Notes: a model not told the origin generated them from the sequence alone. A stretch of DNA of 64,000 nucleotides from Zhihengliuella sp. ISTPL4 (GCF_002848265.1 NZ_CP025422.1:1116001-1180000), one strand, 5' to 3'; positions 26,544 through 35,316 are shown, counted from the stretch's first letter. Program-made: numbers and translations.

Positions 26544-27695
26544 TCAGGCCGTGACGACCTGGGCCGTGCCGAGCGGGGCATCCGGGCCCATCTCGGCGGC
26601 GATGCGGTTCGCCTCCTCGATGAGGGTGGCGACGATGTCCGCCTCCGGGACGGTCTTGATGACCTCACCCTTGACGAAGATCTGCCCCTTGCCGTTGCCG
26701 GAGGCGACTCCGAGGTCGGCCTCGCGTGCCTCGCCGGGACCGTTCACGACGCAGCCCATGACCGCGACGCGCAGCGGCACCGTCATCTCCTTGAGCCCCT
26801 CGGTCACGTCTTCCGCGAGCGTGTAGACGTCGACCTGCGCGCGACCGCACGAGGGGCACGAGACGATCTCGAGCTTGCGCTCCCGGAGGTTGAGGGACTG
26901 CAGGATCTGGTGCCCGACCTTGACCTCTTCGGCCGGCGGTGCGGACAGGGAGACGCGGATGGTGTCGCCGATGCCCTCGCCCAGCAGGATGCCGAAAGCG
27001 GTCGCGCTCTTGATCGTGCCCTGGAAGGCCGGCCCCGCCTCGGTCACGCCGAGGTGCAAGGGCCAGTCGCCCCGCTCCGCGAGCTGGCGGTAGGCCTTGA
27101 CCATCACGACAGGGTCGTTGTGCTTCACCGAGATCTTGAAGTCGTGGAAGTCGTGCTCCTCGAAGAGCGACGCCTCCCAGACAGCGCTCTCGACGAGGGC
27201 CTCAGGGGTGGCCTTGCCGTACTTCTCCAGCAGGCGACGGTCGAGGGAGCCCGCGTTCACACCGATGCGGAGCGAGACGCCCGCGTCCTTCGCGGCCTTG
27301 GCGATCTCGCCGACCTGGTCGTCGAACTTGCGGATGTTCCCCGGGTTGACCCGCACGGCCGCACAGCCGGCGTCGATCGCCTGGAAGACGTACTTCGGCT
27401 GGAAGTGGATGTCGGCGATGACCGGGATCTGGCTCTTCTTCGCGATGATGTGCAGCACGTCGGCGTCATCCTGCGAGGGCACCGCGACACGGACGATCTC
27501 GCAACCGGAGGCGGTGAGTTCCGCGATCTGCTGCAGCGTCCCGTTGATATCGGTGGTCTTCGTCGTCGTCATCGACTGCACGCTGACGGGCGCATCGCCG
27601 CCGACGAGCACCTTGCCCACCTTGATCTGGCGGGACTTGCGACGCGGGGCGAGGACTTCGGGGACCTTCGGCATCCCAAGATTCACTGCTGGCAC
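26544..27695 (-). CDS. ispG: 4-hydroxy-3-methylbut-2-en-1-yl diphosphate synthase (IspG/GcpE)
   Basis: Iron-sulfur enzyme of the MEP isoprenoid pathway that reduces ME-cPP to HMBPP. The 383-residue length fits the bacterial form. The TIM barrel contains [14 protein letters not shown] and RVNPGNI; the [4Fe-4S] ligands are the two cysteines of SCPSCGR and the one in [10 protein letters not shown]. The GTG at 27695 is preceded by a -10 box at a 6-nt gap. It is co-transcribed with the AlaX-like gene. dxr and rseP, which usually adjoin it, lie 3.4-7.6 kb away on the same strand. Confidence 0.96.
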   Translation of the reverse strand: MPAVNLGMPKVPEVLAPRRKSRQIKVGKVLVGGDAPVSVQSMTTTKTTDINGTLQQIAELTASGCEIVRVAVPSQDDADVLHIIAKKSQIPVIADIHFQPKYVFQAIDAGCAAVRVNPGNIRKFDDQVGEIAKAAKDAGVSLRIGVNAGSLDRRLLEKYGKATPEALVESAVWEASLFEEHDFHDFKISVKHNDPVVMVKAYRQLAERGDWPLHLGVTEAGPAFQGTIKSATAFGILLGEGIGDTIRVSLSAPPAEEVKVGHQILQSLNLRERKLEIVSCPSCGRAQVDVYTLAEDVTEGLKEMTVPLRVAVMGCVVNGPGEAREADLGVASGNGKGQIFVKGEVIKTVPEADIVATLIEEANRIAAEMGPDAPLGTAQVVTA

Positions 27696-27701
27696 GATCC
27701 C

Positions 27702-27707
27702 AGCCTA
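27702..27707 (-). promoter_or_regulatory. -10 box, leaderless start of ispG
   Basis: TAGGCT on the minus strand, gap GGGATC... of exactly 6 nt to the GTG at 27695; back to back with the trp leader promoter 40 bp away. Confidence 0.6.
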
Positions 27708-27747
27708 CGCCGCCTGGATGCGGGAGGGCTGGATGCGGCGGGTGTGG

Positions 27748-27753
27748 TAGTTT
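27748..27753 (+). promoter_or_regulatory. -10 box for the trp leader transcript
   Basis: TAGTTT, then 6 nt, then the ATG of the leader peptide at 27760. The leader peptide itself therefore appears to be translated from a leaderless mRNA. Confidence 0.6.
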
Positions 27754-27759
27754 CGCCCC

Positions 27760-27795
27760 ATGATCGCGCACATCACCTGGTGGCCCGCCTCCTAG
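27760..27795 (+). CDS. trpL: trp operon leader peptide MIAHITWWPAS
   Basis: Eleven codons ending in TAG, with tandem Trp codons at positions 7 and 8. Ribosomes stalling at these codons when charged tRNA-Trp is scarce would sit on strand 1 of the attenuator and leave strand 2 free. MIAH at the N-terminus resembles the MFAH opening of Streptomyces trp leaders. No Shine-Dalgarno is visible; the ATG sits at the predicted transcription start. The leader stop codon lies in the 1:2 hairpin loop region. Position, Trp codons and downstream hairpins agree closely. Confidence 0.9.
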   Translation: MIAHITWWPAS

Positions 27796-27846
27796 GCGGT
27801 GTGTTCGCGTTCCCTCGAATCCAGACCGCCTCCGGGGCGGTCTTTT
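27785..27846 (+). promoter_or_regulatory. Transcription attenuator of the TrpE-TrpG fusion gene
   Basis: Four strands share the same core. Strand 1 CCGCCT (27785-27790) pairs with strand 2 AGGCGG (27794-27799). Strand 2 extended, AGGCGGT (27794-27800), can instead pair with strand 3 ACCGCCT (27825-27831), the antiterminator. Strand 3 AGACCGCC (27823-27830) pairs with strand 4 GGCGGTCT (27836-27843), an 8-bp terminator with a 5-nt loop and TTTT. The two alternatives are mutually exclusive. Confidence 0.88.
27823..27846 (+). terminator. Attenuator terminator hairpin (strands 3:4)
   Basis: Eight perfect base pairs, loop TCCGG, then TTTT at 27843-27846. Ends 38 nt before the start codon of the synthase. 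Confidence 0.85.
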
Positions 27847-27884
27847 CGTTGCGCCGAGCCGGAGCCCTCGCACAGGAGACATCG

Positions 27885-29768
27885 ATGACCCTCTCTCGCC
27901 TCGACGAGCTCAGCGCCGATCCCACCGCGTCCTTCGTGCTGATCGCGCGCGACGGCGCGGACACCGTGGAGCTGCTCACCGGTGACGTGACAGACGTCGA
28001 TCTGCTCGCCGACATCCCTCTGAGCATCGAGGGCCAGCCGCGGGAGATCTTCGCCCTCGTCCCCTACCGCCAGGTGCGCGAGCGCGGCTTCGTCGCGCAG
28101 GACGACGGCGCACCGCTGCGCTGCATCGTCGTGGACGAGCACCTCCACCTGCCGGCCGCGGGTGTCCTCGACGCTCTCCCCATGGCCCCGATCCCGCTGC
28201 GCGACGAGGGTTTCGACATCGCCGACGAGGAGTACGCCGCGATCGTCGAGACCGTGATCGCGGAAGAGATCGGCCGGGGCGAGGGCGCGAACTTCGTCAT
28301 CCGCCGCGACTTCACCGCCACCGTCGACGCCGACGAGCGGGAAGCGGCGCTCACGTGGTTCCGGGCGCTTCTCGCCCACGAGCGCGGCGCGTACTGGACG
28401 TTCGCCGTCTTCACGCCCGGGCACATCGCCGTCGGCGCGAGCCCCGAGGCGCACGTCGTGGCACGAGGGGGGATCGTCACGATGAACCCCATCTCCGGGA
28501 CCTTCCGACACCCCGCCGGCGGGGCGACCAAGGAGACGCTCACCGACTTCCTCGCCTCGACCAAGGAGACCGAGGAGCTCTTCATGGTCGTGGACGAGGA
28601 GCTCAAGATGATGAGCGCCGTCTGCGCCGACGGCGGACGCATCACCGGCCCGCATCTGAAGGAGATGTCGCGGCTGACGCACACCGAGTACATGCTGCGC
28701 GGTCGGAGCGCGCTGGACCCGCGGGACATCCTCCGCGAGACGATGTTCGCCCCGACCGTGACCGGCTCCCCCATGCAGAACGCCTGCGCCGTGATCCGCC
28801 GACACGAGCGCAAGCCGCGGGGCTACTACTCCGGCGTCGCCGCCCTCTTCACCCCCAACACCGACGGCGGACACGACCTCGACGCCCCGATCCTCATCCG
28901 CACCGTGTATCTGCAGGACGGCGAGCTGAGTGTGCCCGTCGGCGCCACGCTCGTCCGCCACTCCGACCCGCACGGCGAGGTCTCCGAGACGCACGGCAAA
29001 GCGGCCGGCGTGCTGGGGGCCATCGGCGCGATCGATCGGGACCGCGTGGCCGAGGCCCGCAGCGACGCCGACGCCCCCGGTGAGCCGCGTCGCCTCGCGG
29101 ACGATGAGGACGTCGCCGCCCTGCTCTCCTCGCGCAACGCCCGGCTCGCCGAGTTCTGGCTGAACCCGCAGGGCGAGGACTTCACCGGTCCGTTCTCCGG
29201 CCGCTCCGCCCTCGTCGTCGACGCCGAGGACCGCTTCACGACGATGCTCGCGCACCAGCTGCGGCACCTCGGCCTCGAGGTGACCATCGCCTCCTGGGAC
29301 GAGGTGGGCGACGATGCGGTCGAGACGGCCGATCTCGTCGTCGCGGGCCCCGGCCCCGGCGACCCGCGGGACGACGCGAGCGCCCGCATCGCCCGGATGC
29401 GCGAGATCGTCGCAGCCCGGCTGCAGGCGCATGCCCCGCTGCTCGCGGTCTGCCTGAGCCACCAGATCCTGGCGGATCGGATGAGCATCGCGCTGACCCC
29501 GCTCGACGCTCCGCACCAGGGGCTGCAGAAGGCCGTGCCGATCTTCGGCGAGGACGCGTCGATCGGGTTCTACAACACCTTCACAGCGCGAGTGGAGCCG
29601 GGGACGGTGACCGTCGGCGCGGCCGAGGTCTCGGCGGATCCGGCGACCGGCGATGTCTACGCCCTCCGGGGCGACGGGTTCGCATCGGTGCAGGGCCACC
29701 TCGAGTCGATCCTGTCGCGCGACGGCATCCGCACATTGGAACGTCTGGTCGCACACGCCCTGCGCTGA
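27885..29768 (+). CDS. Fused anthranilate synthase-family protein (TrpE-TrpG / PhzE-like)
   Basis: Single chain of 627 residues: a chorismate-binding component I (about 1-390) and a class I glutamine amidotransferase (about 430-627). Component I shows PISGTFRHPAGG, EELFMVVDEELKMMS and GSPMQNACAVIRRHERKPRGYYSG. The amidotransferase nucleophile is the Cys in LLAVCLSHQIL; the CLSHQ form is typical of PhzE-type and Streptomyces TrpE(G) fusions. The product may be anthranilate or 2-amino-2-deoxyisochorismate; the Trp-codon attenuator upstream argues for anthranilate and tryptophan supply. AGGAG lies 7 nt before the ATG. No other trp or phz gene is in the window. Confidence 0.88.
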   Translation: MTLSRLDELSADPTASFVLIARDGADTVELLTGDVTDVDLLADIPLSIEGQPREIFALVPYRQVRERGFVAQDDGAPLRCIVVDEHLHLPAAGVLDALPMAPIPLRDEGFDIADEEYAAIVETVIAEEIGRGEGANFVIRRDFTATVDADEREAALTWFRALLAHERGAYWTFAVFTPGHIAVGASPEAHVVARGGIVTMNPISGTFRHPAGGATKETLTDFLASTKETEELFMVVDEELKMMSAVCADGGRITGPHLKEMSRLTHTEYMLRGRSALDPRDILRETMFAPTVTGSPMQNACAVIRRHERKPRGYYSGVAALFTPNTDGGHDLDAPILIRTVYLQDGELSVPVGATLVRHSDPHGEVSETHGKAAGVLGAIGAIDRDRVAEARSDADAPGEPRRLADDEDVAALLSSRNARLAEFWLNPQGEDFTGPFSGRSALVVDAEDRFTTMLAHQLRHLGLEVTIASWDEVGDDAVETADLVVAGPGPGDPRDDASARIARMREIVAARLQAHAPLLAVCLSHQILADRMSIALTPLDAPHQGLQKAVPIFGEDASIGFYNTFTARVEPGTVTVGAAEVSADPATGDVYALRGDGFASVQGHLESILSRDGIRTLERLVAHALR

Positions 29769-29787
29769 GTGCCGCCGTCCCGGTCGC

Positions 29788-31101
29788 TCAGCCCAGCAGC
29801 TTGACCGGGTTGAAGAGGTCGGCCACGAGCAGCAGCGCACCCATCGCGATCAGCAGCGTCGCGACGACGACGGTGAGCGGCACGAGCTTCGTGGCGTCGA
29901 CCGGAGCCGGCGGCGGCCGTCGGAAGAGCTTCGCCCACGTCCGCTTCAGTCCCTCCCAGAGCGCGACGACGATGTGCCCGCCATCGAGGGGCAGCAGCGG
30001 GATGAGGTTGAACACGAAGAGTGCGACGTTGAGGGAACCGAGGAGGCCGAGCAGCACGGCGAAGCGGTTGAGCACCGGAGCATCCGTCGCGGCGACCTCT
30101 CCCGCGAGGCGTCCGACGCCGACGACGCTCAGCGGCCCGTTCGGATCGCGTTCCCCGCCCGTGACGAGCGAGACGCCGACGTCCCACAGACGCACCGGCA
30201 GCGTGACGATCAGCGACCCGACCCGGGCGACGGTATCCGCCGCCAACTGCGGCCCGGCAGTCAGTGGCTGCTGCACGTAACCCATCTGCGCGATCATCCC
30301 CGCGTAGCCGACTTCCTTCACGACGGGCTCACCCTCCTCGTCGAGGACCGGCTGCCCACTCGCATCCGTGATCGTGCGCTCCGCGGCGATCGGCGTCAGG
30401 GTCAACGTCTCCTCGGTACCGTCCCGGCGCACGACGAGGTCGAGGGGCTGCCCCGGCGAGGCCTGAACGATCGCGGTCGCCTCGGCGAAGGTCGACACGG
30501 GCGTGCCGTCGATGGACACGAGGACGTCACCGGGCTGCACATCGGCCGCCGCGGCCGGGGATTCCGGATCGTCGGCACCGCACTCCGTCGCCGACGACGA
30601 CGCGGGAACGACGCACTCGTTCACGGCTGCCACCGTCGTCGTCCCCTGCTGCACGCCGATCCCGCTGACGAGCACGGTGAAGATGACCACGGCCAGCACG
30701 AGGTTCATGAGCGGACCACCGAGCATGACGATCACGCGCTTCCACACCGGCAGCTTGTAGAAGACCCGATCCTCCGCGCCCTCCGCGATCGTCTCGTCGT
30801 TGGCCGAGCGCGCATCCTGGATCAGCGTGCGGAAGGCACCGGACGCGGGTCCGCTGTCCTTGGATGACGGGTACATCCCCGACATCGAGATGAAACCGCC
30901 CAGGGGCAGGAGCTTGAAGCCGTACTCCGTCTCCCCGATCCGCTTCGACCACAGGCGCGGGCCGAAGCCGATCATGTACTGGCCGACGCGCACGCCGAAG
31001 AGCTTGGCGGGGACGAGGTGACCGACCTCGTGCAGACCGATCGAGAGGCCGAGGCCGATCAGCATGAACACGATGCCGCCCAGATAGAGCAGGAATTCCA
31101 C
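29788..31101 (-). CDS. rseP: Site-2 membrane metalloprotease (RseP/Rip1-like, M50)
   Basis: Intramembrane zinc protease that cuts membrane-anchored anti-sigma factors or signal-peptide remnants. In 437 residues: HEVGH at 24-28 in the first membrane helix binds zinc, a single PDZ domain occupies roughly 170-260 (AAADVQPGDVLVSIDGTPVST), and the FNLIPLLPLDGGH motif in a late helix gives the third ligand. Mycobacterial Rip1 has the same layout. The GTG at 31101 is supported by a -10 box 6 nt upstream; an in-frame ATG 17 codons earlier would run through that promoter. Normally next to dxr and ispG; here plus-strand units separate them. Confidence 0.92.
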   Translation of the reverse strand: MEFLLYLGGIVFMLIGLGLSIGLHEVGHLVPAKLFGVRVGQYMIGFGPRLWSKRIGETEYGFKLLPLGGFISMSGMYPSSKDSGPASGAFRTLIQDARSANDETIAEGAEDRVFYKLPVWKRVIVMLGGPLMNLVLAVVIFTVLVSGIGVQQGTTTVAAVNECVVPASSSATECGADDPESPAAAADVQPGDVLVSIDGTPVSTFAEATAIVQASPGQPLDLVVRRDGTEETLTLTPIAAERTITDASGQPVLDEEGEPVVKEVGYAGMIAQMGYVQQPLTAGPQLAADTVARVGSLIVTLPVRLWDVGVSLVTGGERDPNGPLSVVGVGRLAGEVAATDAPVLNRFAVLLGLLGSLNVALFVFNLIPLLPLDGGHIVVALWEGLKRTWAKLFRRPPPAPVDATKLVPLTVVVATLLIAMGALLLVADLFNPVKLLG

Positions 31102-31107
31102 GTGCCA

Positions 31108-31113
31108 ACGGTA
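31108..31113 (-). promoter_or_regulatory. -10 box, leaderless start of rseP
   Basis: TACCGT on the minus strand, 6 nt before GTG 31101; this is the main reason for choosing that start. Confidence 0.5.
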
Positions 31114-31155
31114 CTGCCCGCCGCCTAGGAATCCGCCCGGCTCGCGCAGCATCGC

Positions 31156-31161
31156 TAGGCT
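31156..31161 (+). promoter_or_regulatory. -10 box, leaderless start of the YcnI-linked membrane gene
   Basis: TAGGCT, gap GGCGGC, ATG at 31168. The same 15-base module precedes the RNB gene. Confidence 0.6.
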
Positions 31162-31167
31162 GGCGGC

Positions 31168-31752
31168 ATGACGCCCCGGCAGCTGCGCTTCCTCCGCGCT
31201 GCCGCCGTGTCGGCGATCGCCACTCTCCTCGCGGCCGTCTCCCACACGATCGGCGGCGGCGCCGCCCCGCACCCGTTGCTCATCGCGGCCGTCGCGGCGC
31301 TCTTCGTCCCGCTCTCCGCCGCACTGGTCGGCGGCCGCTCGTCGCGCGCACGGGTCGCAGTGGCGGTGTTCCTGGCGCAGGCCGCCTTCCACCTGCTCTT
31401 CCAGCTCCTGGGGGCGCCCACCGCCGACGATGCGACGGGTCTTGCCGCCCACGCGCATCACCTCGACCTGAGCGCACTGGGCCCGCTGTCCCCCGCGCCG
31501 GGACCCGGCGCCCTGATGCTGTCGGCCCACGTCATCGCCGCTGTCCTGACGACTCTGCTGCTCTGGCACGGCGAGAGCGTGCTGCGCACGATCGCCCGCT
31601 GGTTCCGGGCGGCTCTCCGCCGCGCCGTGGCGAGCGCCGCCATGACTCCCGCGCCGCCACGCCCGCTCCGCTCCGCTGTGCTCCCCCCGCTCGACGACGC
31701 CGTGACCATGGAGGTGTCGCGGCGCGGGCCTCCGGTGTCCGTCGGCGGCTGA
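31168..31752 (+). CDS. Membrane protein next to YcnI, unknown function
   Basis: A 194-residue protein with four hydrophobic segments (about 8-30, 37-56, 62-82 and 110-135) and a cytosolic-looking Arg/Pro-rich tail. The loop between helices 3 and 4 has a small His cluster (HAHHLD) and there is a further His in the fourth helix. No named domain is recognised. It precedes the YcnI-like copper protein by 86 bp on the same strand, so a role in copper binding or transfer is a reasonable guess from context only. Start fixed by the leaderless -10 box. Confidence 0.7.
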   Translation: MTPRQLRFLRAAAVSAIATLLAAVSHTIGGGAAPHPLLIAAVAALFVPLSAALVGGRSSRARVAVAVFLAQAAFHLLFQLLGAPTADDATGLAAHAHHLDLSALGPLSPAPGPGALMLSAHVIAAVLTTLLLWHGESVLRTIARWFRAALRRAVASAAMTPAPPRPLRSAVLPPLDDAVTMEVSRRGPPVSVGG

Positions 31753-31838
31753 GCCGCCCCTTCCGACTCCCGCCGTCTCCGACGGCCCCTTTCCCGGCTG
31801 CGCTGTTCCGGCGCGCCCACACGATTTCTGGAGACCCC

Positions 31839-32510
31839 ATGTCGAACCTCACCACCCGCCCCCACCGTCCGCGCCGCGCCCTCCTCGGGGCCACCGGTGT
31901 CGTCGGGGGCATCGCCCTCGCCCTCGCCGTCCCCGCGATGGCCGGCGCCCACGTCACCGTCAGTCCCGACGAGCTCGCCGCCGGCGACCACGGCGTGCTG
32001 ACCTTCTCCTTCTCGCACGGCTGCGGTACCTCGCCCACCACGGCCCTGCGCGTCACCATGCCGGACGGTCTCGCCTCCGTCGCTCCCACGCTCGACGGGG
32101 ACTGGACCATCCAGGTGGAGCGCGGCGACGACGGCCTGGTGACCGCCGTCACCTACACCGCCCTGATTCCGGTGCCGACCGACCTCCGCGGTGCCGTGAG
32201 CATGTCGGTCGGCCTGGATGAGGACACGCCGGAGACGCTCGCGTTCCCGGTGGTCCAGCAGTGCGTGGAGGGCGCGACCGAATGGACGCAGCTCGCCGAG
32301 AAGGGCGAGGACCCGCACGACCTCGACGCGCCGGCTCCCGTCGTGACGGTCACGGGGAGCGTCGAGGACGGCCACGGCACGAGCGCCGCACCGCAGCCCA
32401 CGGCGGATTCCGACGACGACACGCTGGGTATCGCCCTCGGCGCCGGCGGTCTCCTGGCCGGCGTCGCCGCCCTCGTCGTCGCGGTGCTCGCGCTTCGACG
32501 CCGAGCGTGA
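31839..32510 (+). CDS. ycnI: YcnI-family (DUF1775) copper-binding protein
   Basis: Secreted, membrane-anchored protein. A signal peptide spans residues 1-37, and the predicted mature protein begins with His38 (AHVTVSPDE). In the studied Bacillus YcnI an N-terminal His helps bind Cu(II). The DUF1775 domain fills about 38-165 and contains two Cys (SHGCGTS and QQCVEG) that could form a disulfide. A linker rich in Asp/Ser/Pro leads to a single C-terminal helix (195-218) and a short RRRA tail. GGAG lies 9 nt before the ATG. Copper binding is inferred from the family. Confidence 0.88.
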   Translation: MSNLTTRPHRPRRALLGATGVVGGIALALAVPAMAGAHVTVSPDELAAGDHGVLTFSFSHGCGTSPTTALRVTMPDGLASVAPTLDGDWTIQVERGDDGLVTAVTYTALIPVPTDLRGAVSMSVGLDEDTPETLAFPVVQQCVEGATEWTQLAEKGEDPHDLDAPAPVVTVTGSVEDGHGTSAAPQPTADSDDDTLGIALGAGGLLAGVAALVVAVLALRRRA

Positions 32511-32592
32511 CACCCGGTACGCCGCGCCCGTTCCGGCGCGGCGGACCGACCCGCCCGGGTCCGCGTCGCCGTCGTGAGAACATGGAGACGAC

Positions 32593-34215
32593 ATGTCGAT
32601 GGAACAACAGCCGACCCTGCCCCCCGTGCTCCGCCCCGCGAACCCGCCCCGGCGCGAGCTGTCCGAACTCGCCTCCCGCTTCGCGCGCTCCGTGCGCGGC
32701 GACGTGGAGGGGATCGCGCTCAGCGGCATCACCCTCGCCACGGCCGATCTCCGTCCCGGAGAGGCGTTCGTCGCCATCCGCGGCGTCAACCGCCATGGCG
32801 CGGACTTCGCGAAGACCGCCGCCGAGAAGGGAGCCGTCGCCGTCATCACGGACGAGGACGGGGCCGACATCGCCGCAGACGCCGGTCTCCCGATCCTCGT
32901 CGTGGACGACCCGCGCGGGGTGCTCGGTGCGCTGAGCGCCTGGGTCTACGGCACCGGTGCCGAGGATCCGCTCCCGCACCTCTTCGCGACCACGGGCACG
33001 AACGGCAAGACGAGCGTGTCCCACCTGCTGGAGGGCATCCTCGAGCAGATGGGCGTCGTCACGGGCCTCTCCTCCACGGCGGAGCGGCACATCGCCGGCG
33101 AGGTCATCGTCTCGCGGCTCACCACCCCCGAGGCCTCCGAGATGCACGCCCTCCTCGCCCTGATGCGGGAGCGCGAGGTCGAGGCCGTCGCGGTCGAGGT
33201 CAGCGCGCAGGCCCTCTCCCGGCACCGCGTCGACGGCATCCGGTTCGACGTCGCCGGCTTCACCAACCTCAGCCACGACCACCTCGACGACTACGCCGAC
33301 ATGGAGGAGTACTTCGAGGCGAAGCTGCCTCTCTTCCGCCCCGACCGCGCCGTGCGCGGCGTGGTCTGCCTCGACTCCTCCTCCGGCGCCCTCGTCGTCG
33401 AGCGCGCGGAGATCCCCGTCGTCACCGTCGGGACGCCCTCCATCGCCGCCGACGCCGATCAGGCATCGCGAGCGGACTGGGTGGTCGTCATCGACGACGA
33501 GCGGACGACCGGAACGACCTTCACGATGACGGGACCGGCCGGCACGCTCACCACGACCGTCCCGGTGATCGGCCCCCACATGGCCGCGAACGCGGCGCTC
33601 GCCATCGTCATGCTGCTCGAGGGCGGCTACGCCTGGGAGCGCATCGTCGACGCGCTCCACCGCGACGGCGGCATCCGGGCCTACCTCCCCGGGCGCACAC
33701 AGCTCGTCTCTGGCGCGCGCGGGCCCGCCGTCTTCGTCGATTTCGGTCACTCCCCCGATGCGTTCGAGAAGACGCTGGCCGCCGTTCGCCGGGTGACCCC
33801 CGGCAAGGTGCTCATGCTCTTCGGCGCCGATGGCGACCGTGACGCCAGCAAGCGGTTCGACATGGCCCGCACGGCGGTGGAGGGCAGCGACATCCTCGTG
33901 GTGACCGATCACCACCCGCGGTTCGAGGACCCGGCATCGATCAGGGCGACGCTCGTGGAGGGCGCACGCCGGGCCCGCCCCGACGCCGAGATCCACGAGT
34001 ACTCACCCCCGGAGGCCGCGATCATCGCCGCCGTCGGACTCGTCGGCGACGGCGATGCGATCCTCTGGGCAGGCCCCGGGCACCAGGACTACCGCGACAT
34101 CCGCGGCGTCCGCACGCCGTACTCGGCCCGAGAGCTCTCCCGGCGCGCGCTGAAGGCCGCCGGGTGGCCGGTCCCGGAGCCGCGCTGGCCCGTGCCGTAC
34201 CCGGACGAGGACTGA
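32593..34215 (+). CDS. MurE-like Mur ligase (UDP-N-acetylmuramoyl peptide synthetase)
   Basis: ATP-dependent ligase that adds the third residue to the UDP-MurNAc-dipeptide of peptidoglycan. The 540-residue protein has all three Mur domains: N-terminal UDP-binding, central ATPase with GTNGKT at residues 135-140 and NLSHDHLDDYADMEEYF, and C-terminal FGADGDRDASKR. The motif that selects the third amino acid reads DHHPRFEDP (439-447); where DAP-adding enzymes have DNPR this one has HHPR. Microbacteriaceae carry unusual group B peptidoglycan, which may explain it. It lies outside any division/cell-wall cluster, so it may be a second MurE-type enzyme. GGAG lies just before the ATG. Confidence 0.85.
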   Translation: MSMEQQPTLPPVLRPANPPRRELSELASRFARSVRGDVEGIALSGITLATADLRPGEAFVAIRGVNRHGADFAKTAAEKGAVAVITDEDGADIAADAGLPILVVDDPRGVLGALSAWVYGTGAEDPLPHLFATTGTNGKTSVSHLLEGILEQMGVVTGLSSTAERHIAGEVIVSRLTTPEASEMHALLALMREREVEAVAVEVSAQALSRHRVDGIRFDVAGFTNLSHDHLDDYADMEEYFEAKLPLFRPDRAVRGVVCLDSSSGALVVERAEIPVVTVGTPSIAADADQASRADWVVVIDDERTTGTTFTMTGPAGTLTTTVPVIGPHMAANAALAIVMLLEGGYAWERIVDALHRDGGIRAYLPGRTQLVSGARGPAVFVDFGHSPDAFEKTLAAVRRVTPGKVLMLFGADGDRDASKRFDMARTAVEGSDILVVTDHHPRFEDPASIRATLVEGARRARPDAEIHEYSPPEAAIIAAVGLVGDGDAILWAGPGHQDYRDIRGVRTPYSARELSRRALKAAGWPVPEPRWPVPYPDED

Positions 34216-34227
34216 GGCCGCTCGGCG

Positions 34228-35310
34228 TCAGGCGGCCGCGATGAGCTGATCGGCCTTCCGCCGCGCCCAGTCTTCCGCTGCCGCGAGCGATTCCACGGTC
34301 AGCGCGTCCGGCGCGTCGTGCGCGTCGACGACCCGCTGCACGGTGTCGACGATGCCGAGGAACGTCAGGCGCCCCTCGTGGAAGGCGTCCACGGCCTGCT
34401 CGTTGGCGGCGTTGTACACGGCGGGGAAGGTTCCTCCGGCCCTCCCGACCGCCTTCGCCAGCGCCACCGCGGGGAAGGCGTCGTCGTCGAGCGGTTCGAA
34501 CGTCCACGACGTGGCGGAGGTCCAGTCCAGCGGTCGGCCCACGCCACCCACCCGGTGCGGCCAGTCCAGCCCGAGCGAGATCGGTAGCCGCATGTCCGGA
34601 GGCGATGCCTGGGCGATCGTCGAGCCGTCGATGAACTCGACCATCGAGTGCACGATGGACTGCGGGTGCACGACGACGTCGATGTCGTCGTACGGCACAT
34701 CGAACAGCAGGTGCGCCTCGATGACCTCGAGACCCTTGTTGACGAGGGTGGCGGAGTTCGTCGTCACCGTGCGACCCATGTTCCACGTCGGATGCGCCAG
34801 CGCTTCCTGAGGGGTCACGCCCGTGAGCTCGTCACGGGAACGTCCGCGGAAGGGGCCTCCGGACGCTGTGACCACCAGCCGGCGGATCTCGTCGTGCGTC
34901 CCGGCGCGCAGAGCCTGGGCGAGCGCGGAGTGCTCGGAGTCCACGGGGACGATCTGCCCCGGTGCTGCGGCAGCGAGCACGAGGTCGCCCCCGACGATCA
35001 GCGACTCCTTGTTCGCGAGGGCGAGCGTCCGCCCCTCCTCCAGGGCGGCCAGCGTCGCCCCCAGGCCGATCGAACCAGTGATGGCATTGAGCACCACATC
35101 GGCGTCGACCTCGCGGACCAGCTGCTCCGCCTCGGCCGCGCCGAGAGCGGTGTGCTCTACCTGGAACTGCGTGGCCTGTTCGGCGACCATCGCAGCGTTC
35201 GACCCCGCAGCGAGACCGACGAGTTCGAAACGTCGGGGGTTGGCGCGGATCACATCCAGCGCCTGGGTGCCGATGGAACCGGTGGAGCCGAGGACGATGA
35301 CGCGACGCAT
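34228..35310 (-). CDS. dxr: 1-deoxy-D-xylulose 5-phosphate reductoisomerase
   Basis: Second step of the MEP pathway: NADPH-dependent rearrangement and reduction of DXP to MEP. The 360-residue protein begins with the Rossmann motif [17 protein letters not shown], then [12 protein letters not shown], and the metal and substrate site [20 protein letters not shown] and HPTWNMG. The C-terminal helical domain is complete. A -10 box lies 6 nt before the ATG. Convergent with the MurE-like gene, 12 bp between stops. Confidence 0.97.
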   Translation of the reverse strand: MRRVIVLGSTGSIGTQALDVIRANPRRFELVGLAAGSNAAMVAEQATQFQVEHTALGAAEAEQLVREVDADVVLNAITGSIGLGATLAALEEGRTLALANKESLIVGGDLVLAAAAPGQIVPVDSEHSALAQALRAGTHDEIRRLVVTASGGPFRGRSRDELTGVTPQEALAHPTWNMGRTVTTNSATLVNKGLEVIEAHLLFDVPYDDIDVVVHPQSIVHSMVEFIDGSTIAQASPPDMRLPISLGLDWPHRVGGVGRPLDWTSATSWTFEPLDDDAFPAVALAKAVGRAGGTFPAVYNAANEQAVDAFHEGRLTFLGIVDTVQRVVDAHDAPDALTVESLAAAEDWARRKADQLIAAA

Positions 35311-35316
35311 GACGCC

